A stretch of 64,000 bases of DNA, from assembly GCF_030269445.1 (NCBI RefSeq), contig NZ_BSTJ01000001.1, positions 1,203,898 to 1,267,897 of the forward strand, read 5' to 3'. How positions within the stretch are numbered: the stretch's first letter is position 1; each line of letters begins with the position of its first letter. The stretch comes from Actinoallomurus iriomotensis (GTDB lineage: Bacteria > Actinomycetota > Actinomycetes > Streptosporangiales > Streptosporangiaceae). Below are positions 35,977-44,623 of the stretch, in pieces. Position numbers and translations under genes: made by a program. A model generated the notes under the pieces. It ran no database searches, was not told the origin of the DNA, and worked only from the letters and a program-made list of their open reading frames with translations.

Positions 35977-36900
35977 TCAGGGGCGCAGCAGGACCCGGCC
36001 CCGGTTCTCGCGGCGCTCGATGATCCGGTGCGCCTCGGCGGCCTCCTCCAAGGGCAGCGTCCGGTGCACGCCCACGATCAGTCGCTCACGCGCGTACAGG
36101 TCCCACAGCTCCTCCCGCTGCCGCGCGTACGCCTCCGGCCGTCCCGCCACGAACGGCCGCATGGCGAAGCCCACGACGGACCGCCCGTGCGCCCGCAGCT
36201 CGTTCACGTCCACGGGCCGCCCCGCACCGCTGTACGCGACGAGCCGGCCGAGCGGGGCCAGCGCTCGCAGCGCCGCCGCCTGCACGTCGCCGCCCACCCC
36301 GTCGACCACGACGTCGGCGGGCGCACCCCACTCCTCGTCGTAGGTGACGGCCTCGTCGGCCCCGAGGTCGCGGACGAACCCGGCCTTGGCCCGGTCGCCC
36401 ACGGCCGCCACCACCCGCGCGGCGCCGAGCTCCCGTGCGAGCTGGACCGCGAGGTGCCCCACGCCTCCGGCCGCGCCGGTGACCACCACGGACTCCCCCG
36501 CGTGCACGGCGCCGGCGCGCAGGGCGCCCAGCGCGACCTGCCCACCGCGGACGAGCCCGACCGCCCCGGCGTCGTCCACCGCGTCCGGCACCGGGAACGC
36601 GAACATCGCCGGAACGACCGCCAGCTCGGCGTACGCCCCGTCGAACGCGAGCGCCGCGACCCGCTCGCCCACCCGCTCGGCCAGCCCCGGCCCGGCCGCC
36701 ACCACGCGGCCGACGACATCACCGCCGGGCACGTGCGGCAGCGCGACGTCGGGCCGGCGGGTGAGGCGCACGACCGGGTACGTCACGCCGACCGCGCCGA
36801 CCTCGACCAGCAGCTCGCCCTCGCCCGGCTCCGGTCGCTGCGCGTCCTCGGTCTTGAGCACCTCCGGCCCGCCGTACGAGCGGAAACAGACCCGGCGCAT
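35977..36900 (-). CDS. Zinc-less alcohol dehydrogenase / quinone oxidoreductase (MDR)
   Basis: The 307-residue protein is a medium-chain dehydrogenase/reductase of the quinone oxidoreductase type. It has the GroES-like N-terminal domain (PHVPGGDVVGRVVAAG near 55-70) and the NADPH motif VVTGAAGGVGHLAVQLA near 138-154. It lacks the structural zinc cysteines. Such enzymes reduce quinones, enones or aldehydes with NADPH. It diverges from a TetR regulator, and two palindromes sit in the shared promoter, so it is very likely a target of that repressor. The start GCATG-side ATG is at the usual distance before RRVCFRSYGGPEVLK. Confidence 0.9.
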   Translation of the reverse strand: MRRVCFRSYGGPEVLKTEDAQRPEPGEGELLVEVGAVGVTYPVVRLTRRPDVALPHVPGGDVVGRVVAAGPGLAERVGERVAALAFDGAYAELAVVPAMFAFPVPDAVDDAGAVGLVRGGQVALGALRAGAVHAGESVVVTGAAGGVGHLAVQLARELGAARVVAAVGDRAKAGFVRDLGADEAVTYDEEWGAPADVVVDGVGGDVQAAALRALAPLGRLVAYSGAGRPVDVNELRAHGRSVVGFAMRPFVAGRPEAYARQREELWDLYARERLIVGVHRTLPLEEAAEAHRIIERRENRGRVLLRP

Positions 36901-36917
36901 GTGCCCTCCCCAGATAC

Positions 36918-36932
36918 TTCAACAGTGTTGAA
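36918..36932. promoter_or_regulatory. TetR-type operator 1 (TTCAACA-G-TGTTGAA)
   Basis: A perfect 7-1-7 palindrome 17 bp upstream of the oxidoreductase start. It abuts a second palindrome sharing the TTCAAC/GTTGAA half-sites, the arrangement expected for paired repressor dimers on a divergent promoter. Confidence 0.7.
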
Positions 36933-36949
36933 CTTCAACGACGTTGAAG
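36933..36949. promoter_or_regulatory. TetR-type operator 2 (CTTCAACG-A-CGTTGAAG)
   Basis: A perfect 8-1-8 palindrome directly adjoining operator 1, 52 bp upstream of the TetR start codon. Centre-to-centre distance is 16 bp, about one and a half helical turns. Confidence 0.7.
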
Positions 36950-37001
36950 TCTGCGGCATACTGTTCGCGTCTGTCAACGTGAACTCCGAGAGGACGGCGC
37001 C

Positions 37002-37631
37002 ATGCGGCTGACCCGCGACCACGTGCTGACGGCCGCCCTGGACCTGCTCGACGAGGTCGGCCTCGACGGCCTGACCATGCGCCGGCTCGCCACCGCGCTG
37101 GGCGTCAAGAACGGCGCGACGTACTGGCACTTCCCCAGCAAGCAGGCCCTGCTGGAGGCCATGGCCGAGGCGATGCTCGCCGGTCTGACCGAGGACCTGG
37201 ACACGCGCCCGCCCTGGCACGAGCGGGCCGCCGAGCTGGCCCGCCGCCTCCGCCGGGCGCTGCTGTCGCGCCGCGACGGCGCCCACGTGTTCTCCGGCGT
37301 GTTCTTTCCGCTCCCGAACGCCCTGGCGTACGGCGAGACCATGGCCGGCCTGTTGCGGGAGGCCGGGCTGAGCGGCCGGGACGCCCTGTGGGCGGTGGAC
37401 ACGCTCAACTACTTCGTCGTCGGCCACGTCATCGAGGAGCAGCTCGCCGCGGGGCTGCCCGACGGCGGCGCCGAGGCCACGGAGCGCCTGACGGCCGCCC
37501 TCGACCCGGTGCGGCACCCCAACCTCGTCGCCGCCGCGGACGACCTGACCGCGCCCCATCCGGAGCAGCACTTCGAGCACGGCCTGCGGCTGATACTCGA
37601 CGGCGTCCGGCTGACAGCGGGATGCCGGTGA
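37002..37631 (+). CDS. TetR-family repressor, tetracycline-repressor subtype
   Basis: The 209-residue protein has an N-terminal helix-turn-helix (HVLTAALDLLDEVGLDGLTMRRLATALGVKNGATYWHFPSKQALL, 7-51), close in wording to class TetR(B/D) repressors. It also has a TetR_C-type ligand-binding domain. The adjacent FAD monooxygenase starts 31 bp after its stop, and the MDR oxidoreductase is divergent, so all three probably respond to one ligand, perhaps an aromatic polyketide or other hydrophobic compound. Paired palindromes in front of the gene indicate autoregulation. Confidence 0.88.
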   Translation: MRLTRDHVLTAALDLLDEVGLDGLTMRRLATALGVKNGATYWHFPSKQALLEAMAEAMLAGLTEDLDTRPPWHERAAELARRLRRALLSRRDGAHVFSGVFFPLPNALAYGETMAGLLREAGLSGRDALWAVDTLNYFVVGHVIEEQLAAGLPDGGAEATERLTAALDPVRHPNLVAAADDLTAPHPEQHFEHGLRLILDGVRLTAGCR

Positions 37632-37662
37632 GCTGACAGCGGCGCCCGGCACCGTACGGGCC

Positions 37663-39078
37663 ATGAACGAGACACGAGTACTGATCGTCGGCGCCGGGCC
37701 GACCGGGCTGACGCTGGCGTGCGACCTCGCGCGGCGGGGCGCCGACTTCCGGATCATCGAGAAGGAGCGGCCCGCCGGGTCGCGCGGCAAGGGCCTGCAG
37801 CCCCGCACGCTGGAGGTCTTCGACGACCTCGGCGTGCTGGACGCCGTCCTGACGGCCGGCGCGCCGTACCCGCCGCTGCGCTCGTACGCGGGCGGCGAGG
37901 TCGTCTGGGAGGGCCGAATGCACGAACCGAAGGAGCCGACTCCGGAGGTGCCGTATCCCACGGCCCCGATGCTCCCGCAGTGGCGGACGGAGCAGATCCT
38001 GCGCGACCGGCTGGCCGAGCTCGGCGGGCGGGTCGAGCGGGGCGAGCTGATCGACTTCGAGCAGGACGATGACGGGGTGACGGCCGTGCTCGCCGGCGGC
38101 GAACGGATCCGCGCGGCCTACCTCGTCGGCGCGGACGGCGGCCGGAGCGTGGTGCGCAAACGGCTCGGCATCGGGTTCGCGGGCGAGACGCACGAGACCG
38201 AGCGGATGCTCATCGCCGACGTCCGTACCGACGACGTGGACCGGGACCACTGGCACTTCTGGGGCGACACGGCGAGCCGGACGCCGCGCTTCGCTCTCTG
38301 CCCGCTGCCGGGCACCGAGGACTTCCAGCTCACCGCCCCGCTCATCGGCACCGACACGCCGGAACTGACGCTCCCGACGTTCCAGAAGATCGTCTCGGAG
38401 GTGTCGGACGTCCGGCTGCGCGAGGTCGGGTGGGCGTCGGTCTACCGGGTCAACATCCGGATGGCCGAGCGATTCCGTGACCGCCGGGTCTTCCTGGCCG
38501 GGGACGCCGCGCACGTGCACTCCCCCGCCGGCGGCCAGGGCCTCAACACCGGCGTCCAGGACGCCTACAACCTCGGCTGGAAGCTGGCCGCCGAGCGGGC
38601 GCTGGACACCTACGAGGAGGAGCGGCTCCCGGTCGCCGCCGGCGTGCTCGGCCTCAGCACCCGGCTGTACCGGGGAATGTCCGAGCGCCATGCCGAGGCG
38701 TACCGCCGCGGCGGGGAGACCGATCAGCTCGGCATCGGCTATCCCGGCGCCTCGCTGTCGGTGGGCGGCGGGAAGGCCGGGGAGCGGGCGCCGGACGCAC
38801 CGCTGCGGGAGGGACGCCTGTTCGACGTCTTCCGCGGCCCGCACTTCACGCTGCTGGCCTTCGGAGAGGGGCACGCGGAGACGGTCGCCCGGGTGAACGA
38901 GCGATACGGAGCCGCCGTCCGCGCCTACACGGTCGGCGACGACGGCGCCGACCTGGTCGACGCGGCGGGACACGCGCGCCGCGCGTACGGCACCGACGGC
39001 CTGGTGCTCGTACGTCCCGACGGCTACATCGGGGTTTACGACGCGCCGGTCGACGACTACCTGCGGGCGCTGGCCTGA
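37663..39078 (+). CDS. FAD-dependent aromatic monooxygenase (PheA/TfdB-like)
   Basis: The 471-residue flavoprotein hydroxylase has the dinucleotide-binding VLIVGAGPTGLTLACDLARRG at 6-26, the DG motif YLVGADGGRSVVRKRLG near 153-169, and the GD motif FLAGDAAHVHSPAGGQGLNTGVQDAYNLGWKLA near 279-311. A C-terminal thioredoxin-like region follows. Enzymes of this class hydroxylate phenols or polyketide aromatics, and some (TetX-like, Rox-type) inactivate tetracyclines or rifamycins. Placement behind a TetR(B/D)-like repressor favours a detoxifying or tailoring role on an aromatic ligand. Its last 22 bp overlap the convergent AfsR-like gene. Confidence 0.9.
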   Translation: MNETRVLIVGAGPTGLTLACDLARRGADFRIIEKERPAGSRGKGLQPRTLEVFDDLGVLDAVLTAGAPYPPLRSYAGGEVVWEGRMHEPKEPTPEVPYPTAPMLPQWRTEQILRDRLAELGGRVERGELIDFEQDDDGVTAVLAGGERIRAAYLVGADGGRSVVRKRLGIGFAGETHETERMLIADVRTDDVDRDHWHFWGDTASRTPRFALCPLPGTEDFQLTAPLIGTDTPELTLPTFQKIVSEVSDVRLREVGWASVYRVNIRMAERFRDRRVFLAGDAAHVHSPAGGQGLNTGVQDAYNLGWKLAAERALDTYEEERLPVAAGVLGLSTRLYRGMSERHAEAYRRGGETDQLGIGYPGASLSVGGGKAGERAPDAPLREGRLFDVFRGPHFTLLAFGEGHAETVARVNERYGAAVRAYTVGDDGADLVDAAGHARRAYGTDGLVLVRPDGYIGVYDAPVDDYLRALA

Positions 39079-42000
39079 GCGGCGAACGCCTCCGGGTCGG
39101 CGAGAGCGCGCTCCCAGGCGACGGCGAACGCCTCCTCCCCCAGGTCGGCGCGGCAGCGGGCGAGCAGGGAGCGCACACCGGGGTCGCCGGTGTCCTCGAT
39201 GCCCCGCAGCTTACGGGCGGCGGCCAGGACCGCCACGGCATCGGCCGGGTCGGCGCACCACGCGGCGGCCTCCTCCAGGACGCTCGCACGGGCCACGTCG
39301 TCGCCCGTGTCAGCGATCAGTGTGAGGGCGCGGGCGCGCAGTTCGTCGGCGCGCCCGTGCTCACCGAGGGCGGCCTCGGCGAGCGCCCCCGACATGTGCA
39401 GCAGCGCGACGAACTGCGGCGGCGCGTCGCACCCCCCGGCCAGCGCGGCCCTCGTCCAGCTCACGGCCTCGGCGATGTCGCCCTCGGCGTACGCGAGATC
39501 GCCGAGGGCGCGCCGCACCCGGGCGAGCGCGATCGGGTCGGCGCCGCGCTCGGCGGCGGTCAGCGCGCGCTCCAGATCGGCCCGCGCGCCGTCCCGGTCG
39601 CCGGCCCGCATCCGCGCCTCGCCGAGCCGGACCAGCAATATCATCGGGGCCGGGATCTCCTCCGCGCCGCCCACCTCGGCGGCGCGGGCATGGGCGCGTT
39701 CGAGGGCGCGCACGGTCTCCGGCCACGAGCCGCGGTTGGCCAGCACGTTGCCCAGCGCGAACAGCGTGACCGCCTGGCCCCACCGGTCGCCCGCGGCCGT
39801 GAAGCCGTCGAGAGCGGCGCGGAGCCGTTCCTCGGCCCTCCTCGCACCTCCGGCGACGTACTCGAACTCGACCACCCCGTACGCCATGTCGGCCATGGCC
39901 CGCAGCCAGGGGTCGGTGGCCGCGCCGAACCGCTCGATCGCCTCCTCGGCACGCGCGCGGATCGTCTCCGGCCCGTCCGAGTAGCCGCTCGCCATCGTCC
40001 ACGCCGCGAGCGCGGCGGGCCGGTCGGAGCGCCGGGTCACCTCCAGCGCGCGCTTCACCCGGGCCGGATCGGGGTGGGGCGCGATGAGCAGGCAGATGGC
40101 GTGGTCCGGTTCGTGGCCGGGCGGAGGCTCGTCGCCGACGGCCGCCAGGACCGCCCGCGCCCACTCGCCCGCCTCACGCCGCCGCCCGCGGATGAGCCAG
40201 GCCCAGGTGCGCGCGGCCATGAGGCGCAGCGCCCGCCCGTGGTCGCCGCGGCCGATCGCGTGGCCGAGCGCGGCGTCCAGGTCGCCCTGCTCGGCGTCGA
40301 GACGTGCCAGCCAGGCGAGCTGCCCGGGGCCGCGCAACCGGGGTTCGGCGGTCTCGGCGCGGGCCAGGAAGTACGCGGCGTGCGCCTCCCGTACGCGCTC
40401 GGCCTCCCCCGACTCCTCCAGCCGTTCCCCGGCGTACTCGCGGACGGTCTCCAGCATCCGGTACCGGACGTCCTGGTCGGTCTCGGCCATGATGAGCAGC
40501 GACTTGTCGACCAGTCCGGCGAGCAGGTCGAGAGGCTCGGTCGCGGGCGCGCAGACCTCGGTGACGGCCTCCACCGTGGCGCCGCCGAGGAAGACCGACA
40601 GCCGGCGGAGCACCGCGCGCTCGGCGTCGTCGAGCAGGTCCCAGCTCCAGTCCACGACCGCCCGCAGCGTACGGTGGCGCGGCAGCGACGTGCGGCTGCC
40701 GCGCTCCAGCAGCCCGAACCGGTCGCCGATCCGCTCGGCGAGCTGCCCGAGCGTCATCGACCGCAGCCGCGCGGCGGCCAGCTCGATCGCCAGCGGGATG
40801 CCGTCCAGCTCGCGGCAGATCCCGGTCACCGCGTCGTCGGCGGTGAAGCCGGGCCGTACCGCACGGGCACGGTCGGCGAAGAGCGCGACGGCGGGCCCGT
40901 CCAGGCCGAGCGGCGCCAGCGGTACCAGCGCCTCGCCCGCGATGGCGAGGGGCTCCCGGCTCGTGGCGAGGATCGTGACGCCCGGCGCCGCGGCGAGGAG
41001 ATGCTCGGCGAGGCGGGCGGCGGCGTCGACGACGTGCTCGCAGTTGTCGAGGACGAGGAGCAGGTCGTGCCCGGCGAGCATGGAACCGAGGCGCTCGAGC
41101 GGCGTACGGTCCGCGCCGCTCCCGAACAGGTCGCCGTCGCCGACCGCCGCGGTGACCGCCGGCACGACGCGTGCCGGGTCGGCGACCGACCCGAGTTCGA
41201 CCAGCCGTACGGACGTCGCCGCCGCGTCGGCCGCCTCCAGGGCCAGGCGGGTCTTGCCCGTGCCGCCGAACCCGGTGATCGTGACGAGCCGGTGCGTGTT
41301 CAGCAGGTCACGGACCCGCGCCAGCTCCGTCTCGCGGCCGACGAAGCTGGTCGCCCGCGCGGGCACGCCGCGGCGGTTCTCCTCGCGGAGCGCCGCGAGG
41401 TGCGCCTCGCGCAGCTCGGGCCCGGGGTCGACGCCGAGCCGGTCGGCCAGTTCCCGCCGGACGCGCTCGTACGCCTCCAGCGCCTCGGCCCGCCGGTCGG
41501 CGGCGCGCAGCGCGTGGATGAGCCGGGCGTGCAGGCGTTCCCGCGTGGGATGCTCGCGGGCGAGGGCCTCGATCTCACCGATGGCCGTGGGCGCCCGCCG
41601 GGCCAGGTCGGCGGCGAGAAGGTCCTCGACCATGGTGAGACGGGTCTCTTCGAGCCGCGCGGCGGGCGCGAGGGCGAACCGCGCCCCGGCGGCGTCGGCG
41701 AGGGGCGTCCCGTGCCACAGGTCCAGGCCGCCACGGAGCAGCTCCGCCGCCTGAGCGTGCTCACCGGCCGCCAGCGCGGCACGGCCGTCCGCCGCGGCCC
41801 GCTCGAACGCCAGGACGTCGACGTCCGCGGGCGCGACGTCGAGCAGGTAACCGGCCGGATGCGACACAAGGCGGGCACGCTCGCCTTGAAGGGCCCGCCG
41901 CAGCCGCGCGACGAGCGTCTGCAGCGCCCCGGCCGGATCGGCGGGCGCACCGTCTCCCCACAGGTCGTCGGCGAGCCGGTCGGCCGTGACGACGCGCCCG

Positions 42001-42110
42001 GGATCGAGCGCCAGCCGGATCAGCAACAGCCGCAGCCGAGCCCCACCGACCTCGACCGGCCGGCCGTCCCCGTCGCGGACCCGCAGGGGCCCGAGCATCG
42101 CCACACGCAT
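39057..42110 (-). CDS. AfsR/SARP-like regulator: OmpR-type DNA-binding, BTAD, NB-ARC and TPR domains
   Basis: The 1017-residue protein begins with a SARP-type winged helix (about 1-90: MRVAMLGPLRVRDGDGRPVEVGGARLRLLL), followed by the bacterial transcriptional activation domain (about 95-240). An STAND-type ATPase follows, with Walker A ITGFGGTGKTRLAL near 272-285 and LLLVLDNCEHV near 346-356. The C-terminal half is helical with repeated TPR-like units. Large SARPs activate secondary-metabolite or stress genes in response to signals sensed by the ATPase. No matching biosynthetic operon is adjacent; its target may be the neighbouring genes or lie elsewhere. It is transcribed convergently toward the FAD monooxygenase. 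Confidence 0.9.
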   Translation of the reverse strand: MRVAMLGPLRVRDGDGRPVEVGGARLRLLLIRLALDPGRVVTADRLADDLWGDGAPADPAGALQTLVARLRRALQGERARLVSHPAGYLLDVAPADVDVLAFERAAADGRAALAAGEHAQAAELLRGGLDLWHGTPLADAAGARFALAPAARLEETRLTMVEDLLAADLARRAPTAIGEIEALAREHPTRERLHARLIHALRAADRRAEALEAYERVRRELADRLGVDPGPELREAHLAALREENRRGVPARATSFVGRETELARVRDLLNTHRLVTITGFGGTGKTRLALEAADAAATSVRLVELGSVADPARVVPAVTAAVGDGDLFGSGADRTPLERLGSMLAGHDLLLVLDNCEHVVDAAARLAEHLLAAAPGVTILATSREPLAIAGEALVPLAPLGLDGPAVALFADRARAVRPGFTADDAVTGICRELDGIPLAIELAAARLRSMTLGQLAERIGDRFGLLERGSRTSLPRHRTLRAVVDWSWDLLDDAERAVLRRLSVFLGGATVEAVTEVCAPATEPLDLLAGLVDKSLLIMAETDQDVRYRMLETVREYAGERLEESGEAERVREAHAAYFLARAETAEPRLRGPGQLAWLARLDAEQGDLDAALGHAIGRGDHGRALRLMAARTWAWLIRGRRREAGEWARAVLAAVGDEPPPGHEPDHAICLLIAPHPDPARVKRALEVTRRSDRPAALAAWTMASGYSDGPETIRARAEEAIERFGAATDPWLRAMADMAYGVVEFEYVAGGARRAEERLRAALDGFTAAGDRWGQAVTLFALGNVLANRGSWPETVRALERAHARAAEVGGAEEIPAPMILLVRLGEARMRAGDRDGARADLERALTAAERGADPIALARVRRALGDLAYAEGDIAEAVSWTRAALAGGCDAPPQFVALLHMSGALAEAALGEHGRADELRARALTLIADTGDDVARASVLEEAAAWCADPADAVAVLAAARKLRGIEDTGDPGVRSLLARCRADLGEEAFAVAWERALADPEAFAAQASARR

Positions 42111-42645
42111 CTCGCGGCGAGCCTATGCCGTGCCACCCCGTTCCCGGGCCCCGCCGGCCGACGACCACACTGCCCGGAGTCGCCGAGGGCACCCGCCGTC
42201 CTCGCCCGGAACGCGCACGCCCACCAGCGGAAGTGCCCGGAAGGCACGACGGATCTCGCGGCGCGCCCAGCATCCGCCCCCCACGGCTACCGGACGGCTT
42301 CCGCATCACGGCGGCCGCTGCCGGGTGGCGTACGGACCTGACCGCGATCACCGCCGACGGCGCCGTTGATGCCGTCACCGGTCGTACCGCCGTCCACGAA
42401 CCCGTACGCGCCCGGCTCTCGACACCCCGACACGAGGAAATCGACGAGTCCGGGTTCGGCGAATGGCGTGGCGGCGGGAGTCGATGCGTGCGGGCGGACC
42501 CGCCGCCGGGCTCGTTTCGCTGGCGGCGGCATGGCCGCCGTGAGCACGATCGCCGTCGGCGAACGGGACCGGGCCTCCGAGGGGCCCCAAAGGCCGTATC
42601 TTCTGCGAGTGAGATGCACGACACCGGCACGAGAGGGGGCCGCGG
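42111..42645. other. Intergenic region without a supported gene
   Basis: This divergent spacer separates the AfsR-like regulator from the pentapeptide-repeat gene. Several overlapping frames are open on both strands but they are arginine/proline-rich, lack ribosome sites and resemble no protein. I see no clear promoter, repeat or RNA in it; promoters for both flanking genes must lie here. Confidence 0.5.
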
Positions 42646-43473
42646 ATGACCGACGACGCTAGGCGTATGGCCGCCAGACTCGTCGCGGCGGCCCGGCCGC
42701 TGCGGCCCTGCGTGCATCTGACCGTCTCACCCTGGTGGGCGCGGCTCCTGATCGCCGCGGGAGCCCAGGCCACGGCCGACGTTCACCTCGGCAGACACCG
42801 TACGCCCGACATGCTCCCCCCCGTCCCGGGCGCGAACCTCGTCGGCGTCGACCTGGTCGCCAGGGACCTGACCGGCGCGAACCTCATCGGCGCCGACCTG
42901 ACCGGACGGGACCTGACCGGCGCGACGCTGACCGACGCCGACCTGATCTCGGCGAACCTCCTCCGGGCGAACCTCGCGGGCGCCCGCCTGACGCGCGCGC
43001 AGCTGATGAGCGCGAACCTGACCCGCGCCGACCTGCTGTTCGCCAACCTGGCCCGGGCCAACCTCGCCGGCGCGGACCTCACCGGCGCCGACCTCACCGG
43101 GGCCGACCTGTCCGGCGCCGACCTGGCACCGGCCGAGCTGACCGGCGCCGACCTGACGGGCGCCCGCCTCGCCCGCGCGAACCTCGCCGGAGCGCGGCTC
43201 GGCCGCGCCCGCCTGGTCCGGGCCGACGCCGTGGGCGCGGACCTGACCGGCGCCGACCTCACCGGAGCGGACCTCACCGAGGCCCGGCTCAGAGCGGTCC
43301 GCTGGTCGGCCGACACCCGGTGGCCGCAGGACCTCGGCGACGAGATCCGCACCCGGTCCCGCGAGATCGAGCCCGGAGTCTGGGTCGTGCTGGGCGGCAC
43401 CGGCCGCCGCACCCGGTCGATCTCACCTGGCGGCGCTCACGAATTCGGCAGCTTGAAACCGTACACGCGATAG
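42646..43473 (+). CDS. Pentapeptide-repeat protein
   Basis: The 275-residue protein has a central run of A-[D/N]-L-x-x repeats from about residue 58 to 215 (GADLTGADLTGADL...), predicting a right-handed quadrilateral beta-helix. The N-terminal 50 residues include a region with hydrophobic character (PWWARLLIAAGAQ), and the C-terminus has a basic tail. Some pentapeptide proteins (Qnr, MfpA, AlbG) mimic DNA and protect gyrase. Others have structural or membrane roles, so function is open. The ATG follows GAGGGGG. Its last 37 bp overlap the convergent secreted-protein gene. Confidence 0.88.
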   Translation: MTDDARRMAARLVAAARPLRPCVHLTVSPWWARLLIAAGAQATADVHLGRHRTPDMLPPVPGANLVGVDLVARDLTGANLIGADLTGRDLTGATLTDADLISANLLRANLAGARLTRAQLMSANLTRADLLFANLARANLAGADLTGADLTGADLSGADLAPAELTGADLTGARLARANLAGARLGRARLVRADAVGADLTGADLTGADLTEARLRAVRWSADTRWPQDLGDEIRTRSREIEPGVWVVLGGTGRRTRSISPGGAHEFGSLKPYTR

Positions 43474-44552
43474 CACTGATCAACCGCCGACATCATCACC
43501 TGTCCGTCGGGCAGCCGTAGCAGCCGCGTTCTCGCGGGGACCCCGAAGCCGGACAGTTTCGACGCGGCGCGGCAGGTCACGGCTCTGCCCGTCGGAATCC
43601 CCCTCACGCCCCCGTCCCGGCCCGCTCGATAGAGCCGCCCTTGCGCGGCGACGAGCACGTCACCGTTGCCGAGCACCGTCGCGCCCCATTCCTTCCACCA
43701 GCCCTTGTAGACCGCAGGTGGGATCCGGGGGCGAAAGCGCACTCCCTCCGCGGCTCCGTCCACCGGCACCCGCACGGCTCCCGCCGGGCTCAGAACGACG
43801 AAACCTCCGTGTACGTCATCGGCCATCGCCAATGCGGAAAACGCCTTCCCGTCCACGGCGTCCACTGCTTTTCGGTAGCCCTTGGGAACGAGCTGACGAA
43901 CCTTGGACCTGCCCAGGGCTTCGAAGAGCCGCCCGTCGGCAAGTGCCACGATGGGAGAACCCTTCACCGGGACATGGAGGCCCACCGGATTCCATGAACG
44001 GAAGAGTTCGCGTTGTGCCCGCCGGGACACGGGAGCGCCCTTCCGATCCACTTGTGTCAACGCCTTTTTATAGCCGCCCCGGTCTTCGTCGTAGCCACCG
44101 AAGAGCGGGACGGGATCGTCTCCGTCCAATGACTGTCGGAACAGCGCCGACCAGCTCGCGTCGGAGGGATCCTGTGCGGGCCATAGAGTCCATACCTTGT
44201 ACCCGCGCACCGCCATCGCCCGGACCGGGCCCGGAAGTTCCGATTGCAGGACCCCGACGCGCCCATTCCTGCCGATGCTTATGATCTGCCCCTGGCCTTC
44301 ATGGTTGGCGGCTACCAGCAAAGCCCCGTCAGCCGCCGAATAAGCCATGGCGCTCGGCCTGTCGAAGCCGACTCGGGTGGCGAGGGCGTTCGGCCTCGGC
44401 TGCACGGTCCGGCCGTTTCCAGCGAGTACGACGACCGCCTCACCTTTGGCTCTGGGACGTTCTGCCGAGAGGCGAGAGGAAGTGCATGCCACAGGAAAGA
44501 GCAGCACCGGAATGAGAGCCAGTGAAAGCATTCGTCGGTGCACGGGCGACAT
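43437..44552 (-). CDS. Probable secreted or lipid-anchored beta-propeller-like protein
   Basis: This protein of about 371 residues starts with a typical export signal: basic MSPVHRRM, hydrophobic LSLALIPVLLF, then PVACTSS. The cysteine could be a lipoprotein anchor, although the lipobox is imperfect (P at -3). The rest contains evenly spaced short strands with repeated elements such as ALLVAANHEGQGQIISI, GKAFSALAMADDVHGGFVVLS and GDVLVAAQGRLY, resembling propeller blades of NHL/SMP-30 type. I do not recognise a specific family. The ATG at 44552 was chosen as it places the basic region first; an ATG 15 bp upstream is also possible. Base composition is slightly lower in GC than its neighbours. 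Confidence 0.6.
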   Translation of the reverse strand: MSPVHRRMLSLALIPVLLFPVACTSSRLSAERPRAKGEAVVVLAGNGRTVQPRPNALATRVGFDRPSAMAYSAADGALLVAANHEGQGQIISIGRNGRVGVLQSELPGPVRAMAVRGYKVWTLWPAQDPSDASWSALFRQSLDGDDPVPLFGGYDEDRGGYKKALTQVDRKGAPVSRRAQRELFRSWNPVGLHVPVKGSPIVALADGRLFEALGRSKVRQLVPKGYRKAVDAVDGKAFSALAMADDVHGGFVVLSPAGAVRVPVDGAAEGVRFRPRIPPAVYKGWWKEWGATVLGNGDVLVAAQGRLYRAGRDGGVRGIPTGRAVTCRAASKLSGFGVPARTRLLRLPDGQVMMSAVDQCYRVYGFKLPNS

Positions 44553-44623
44553 GATGCCAGGGTCCACCTGCCGCTGAAACCATCCGGATGAACGGCAGCG
44601 ACGCGGTCAACACGGCCGTCCGT

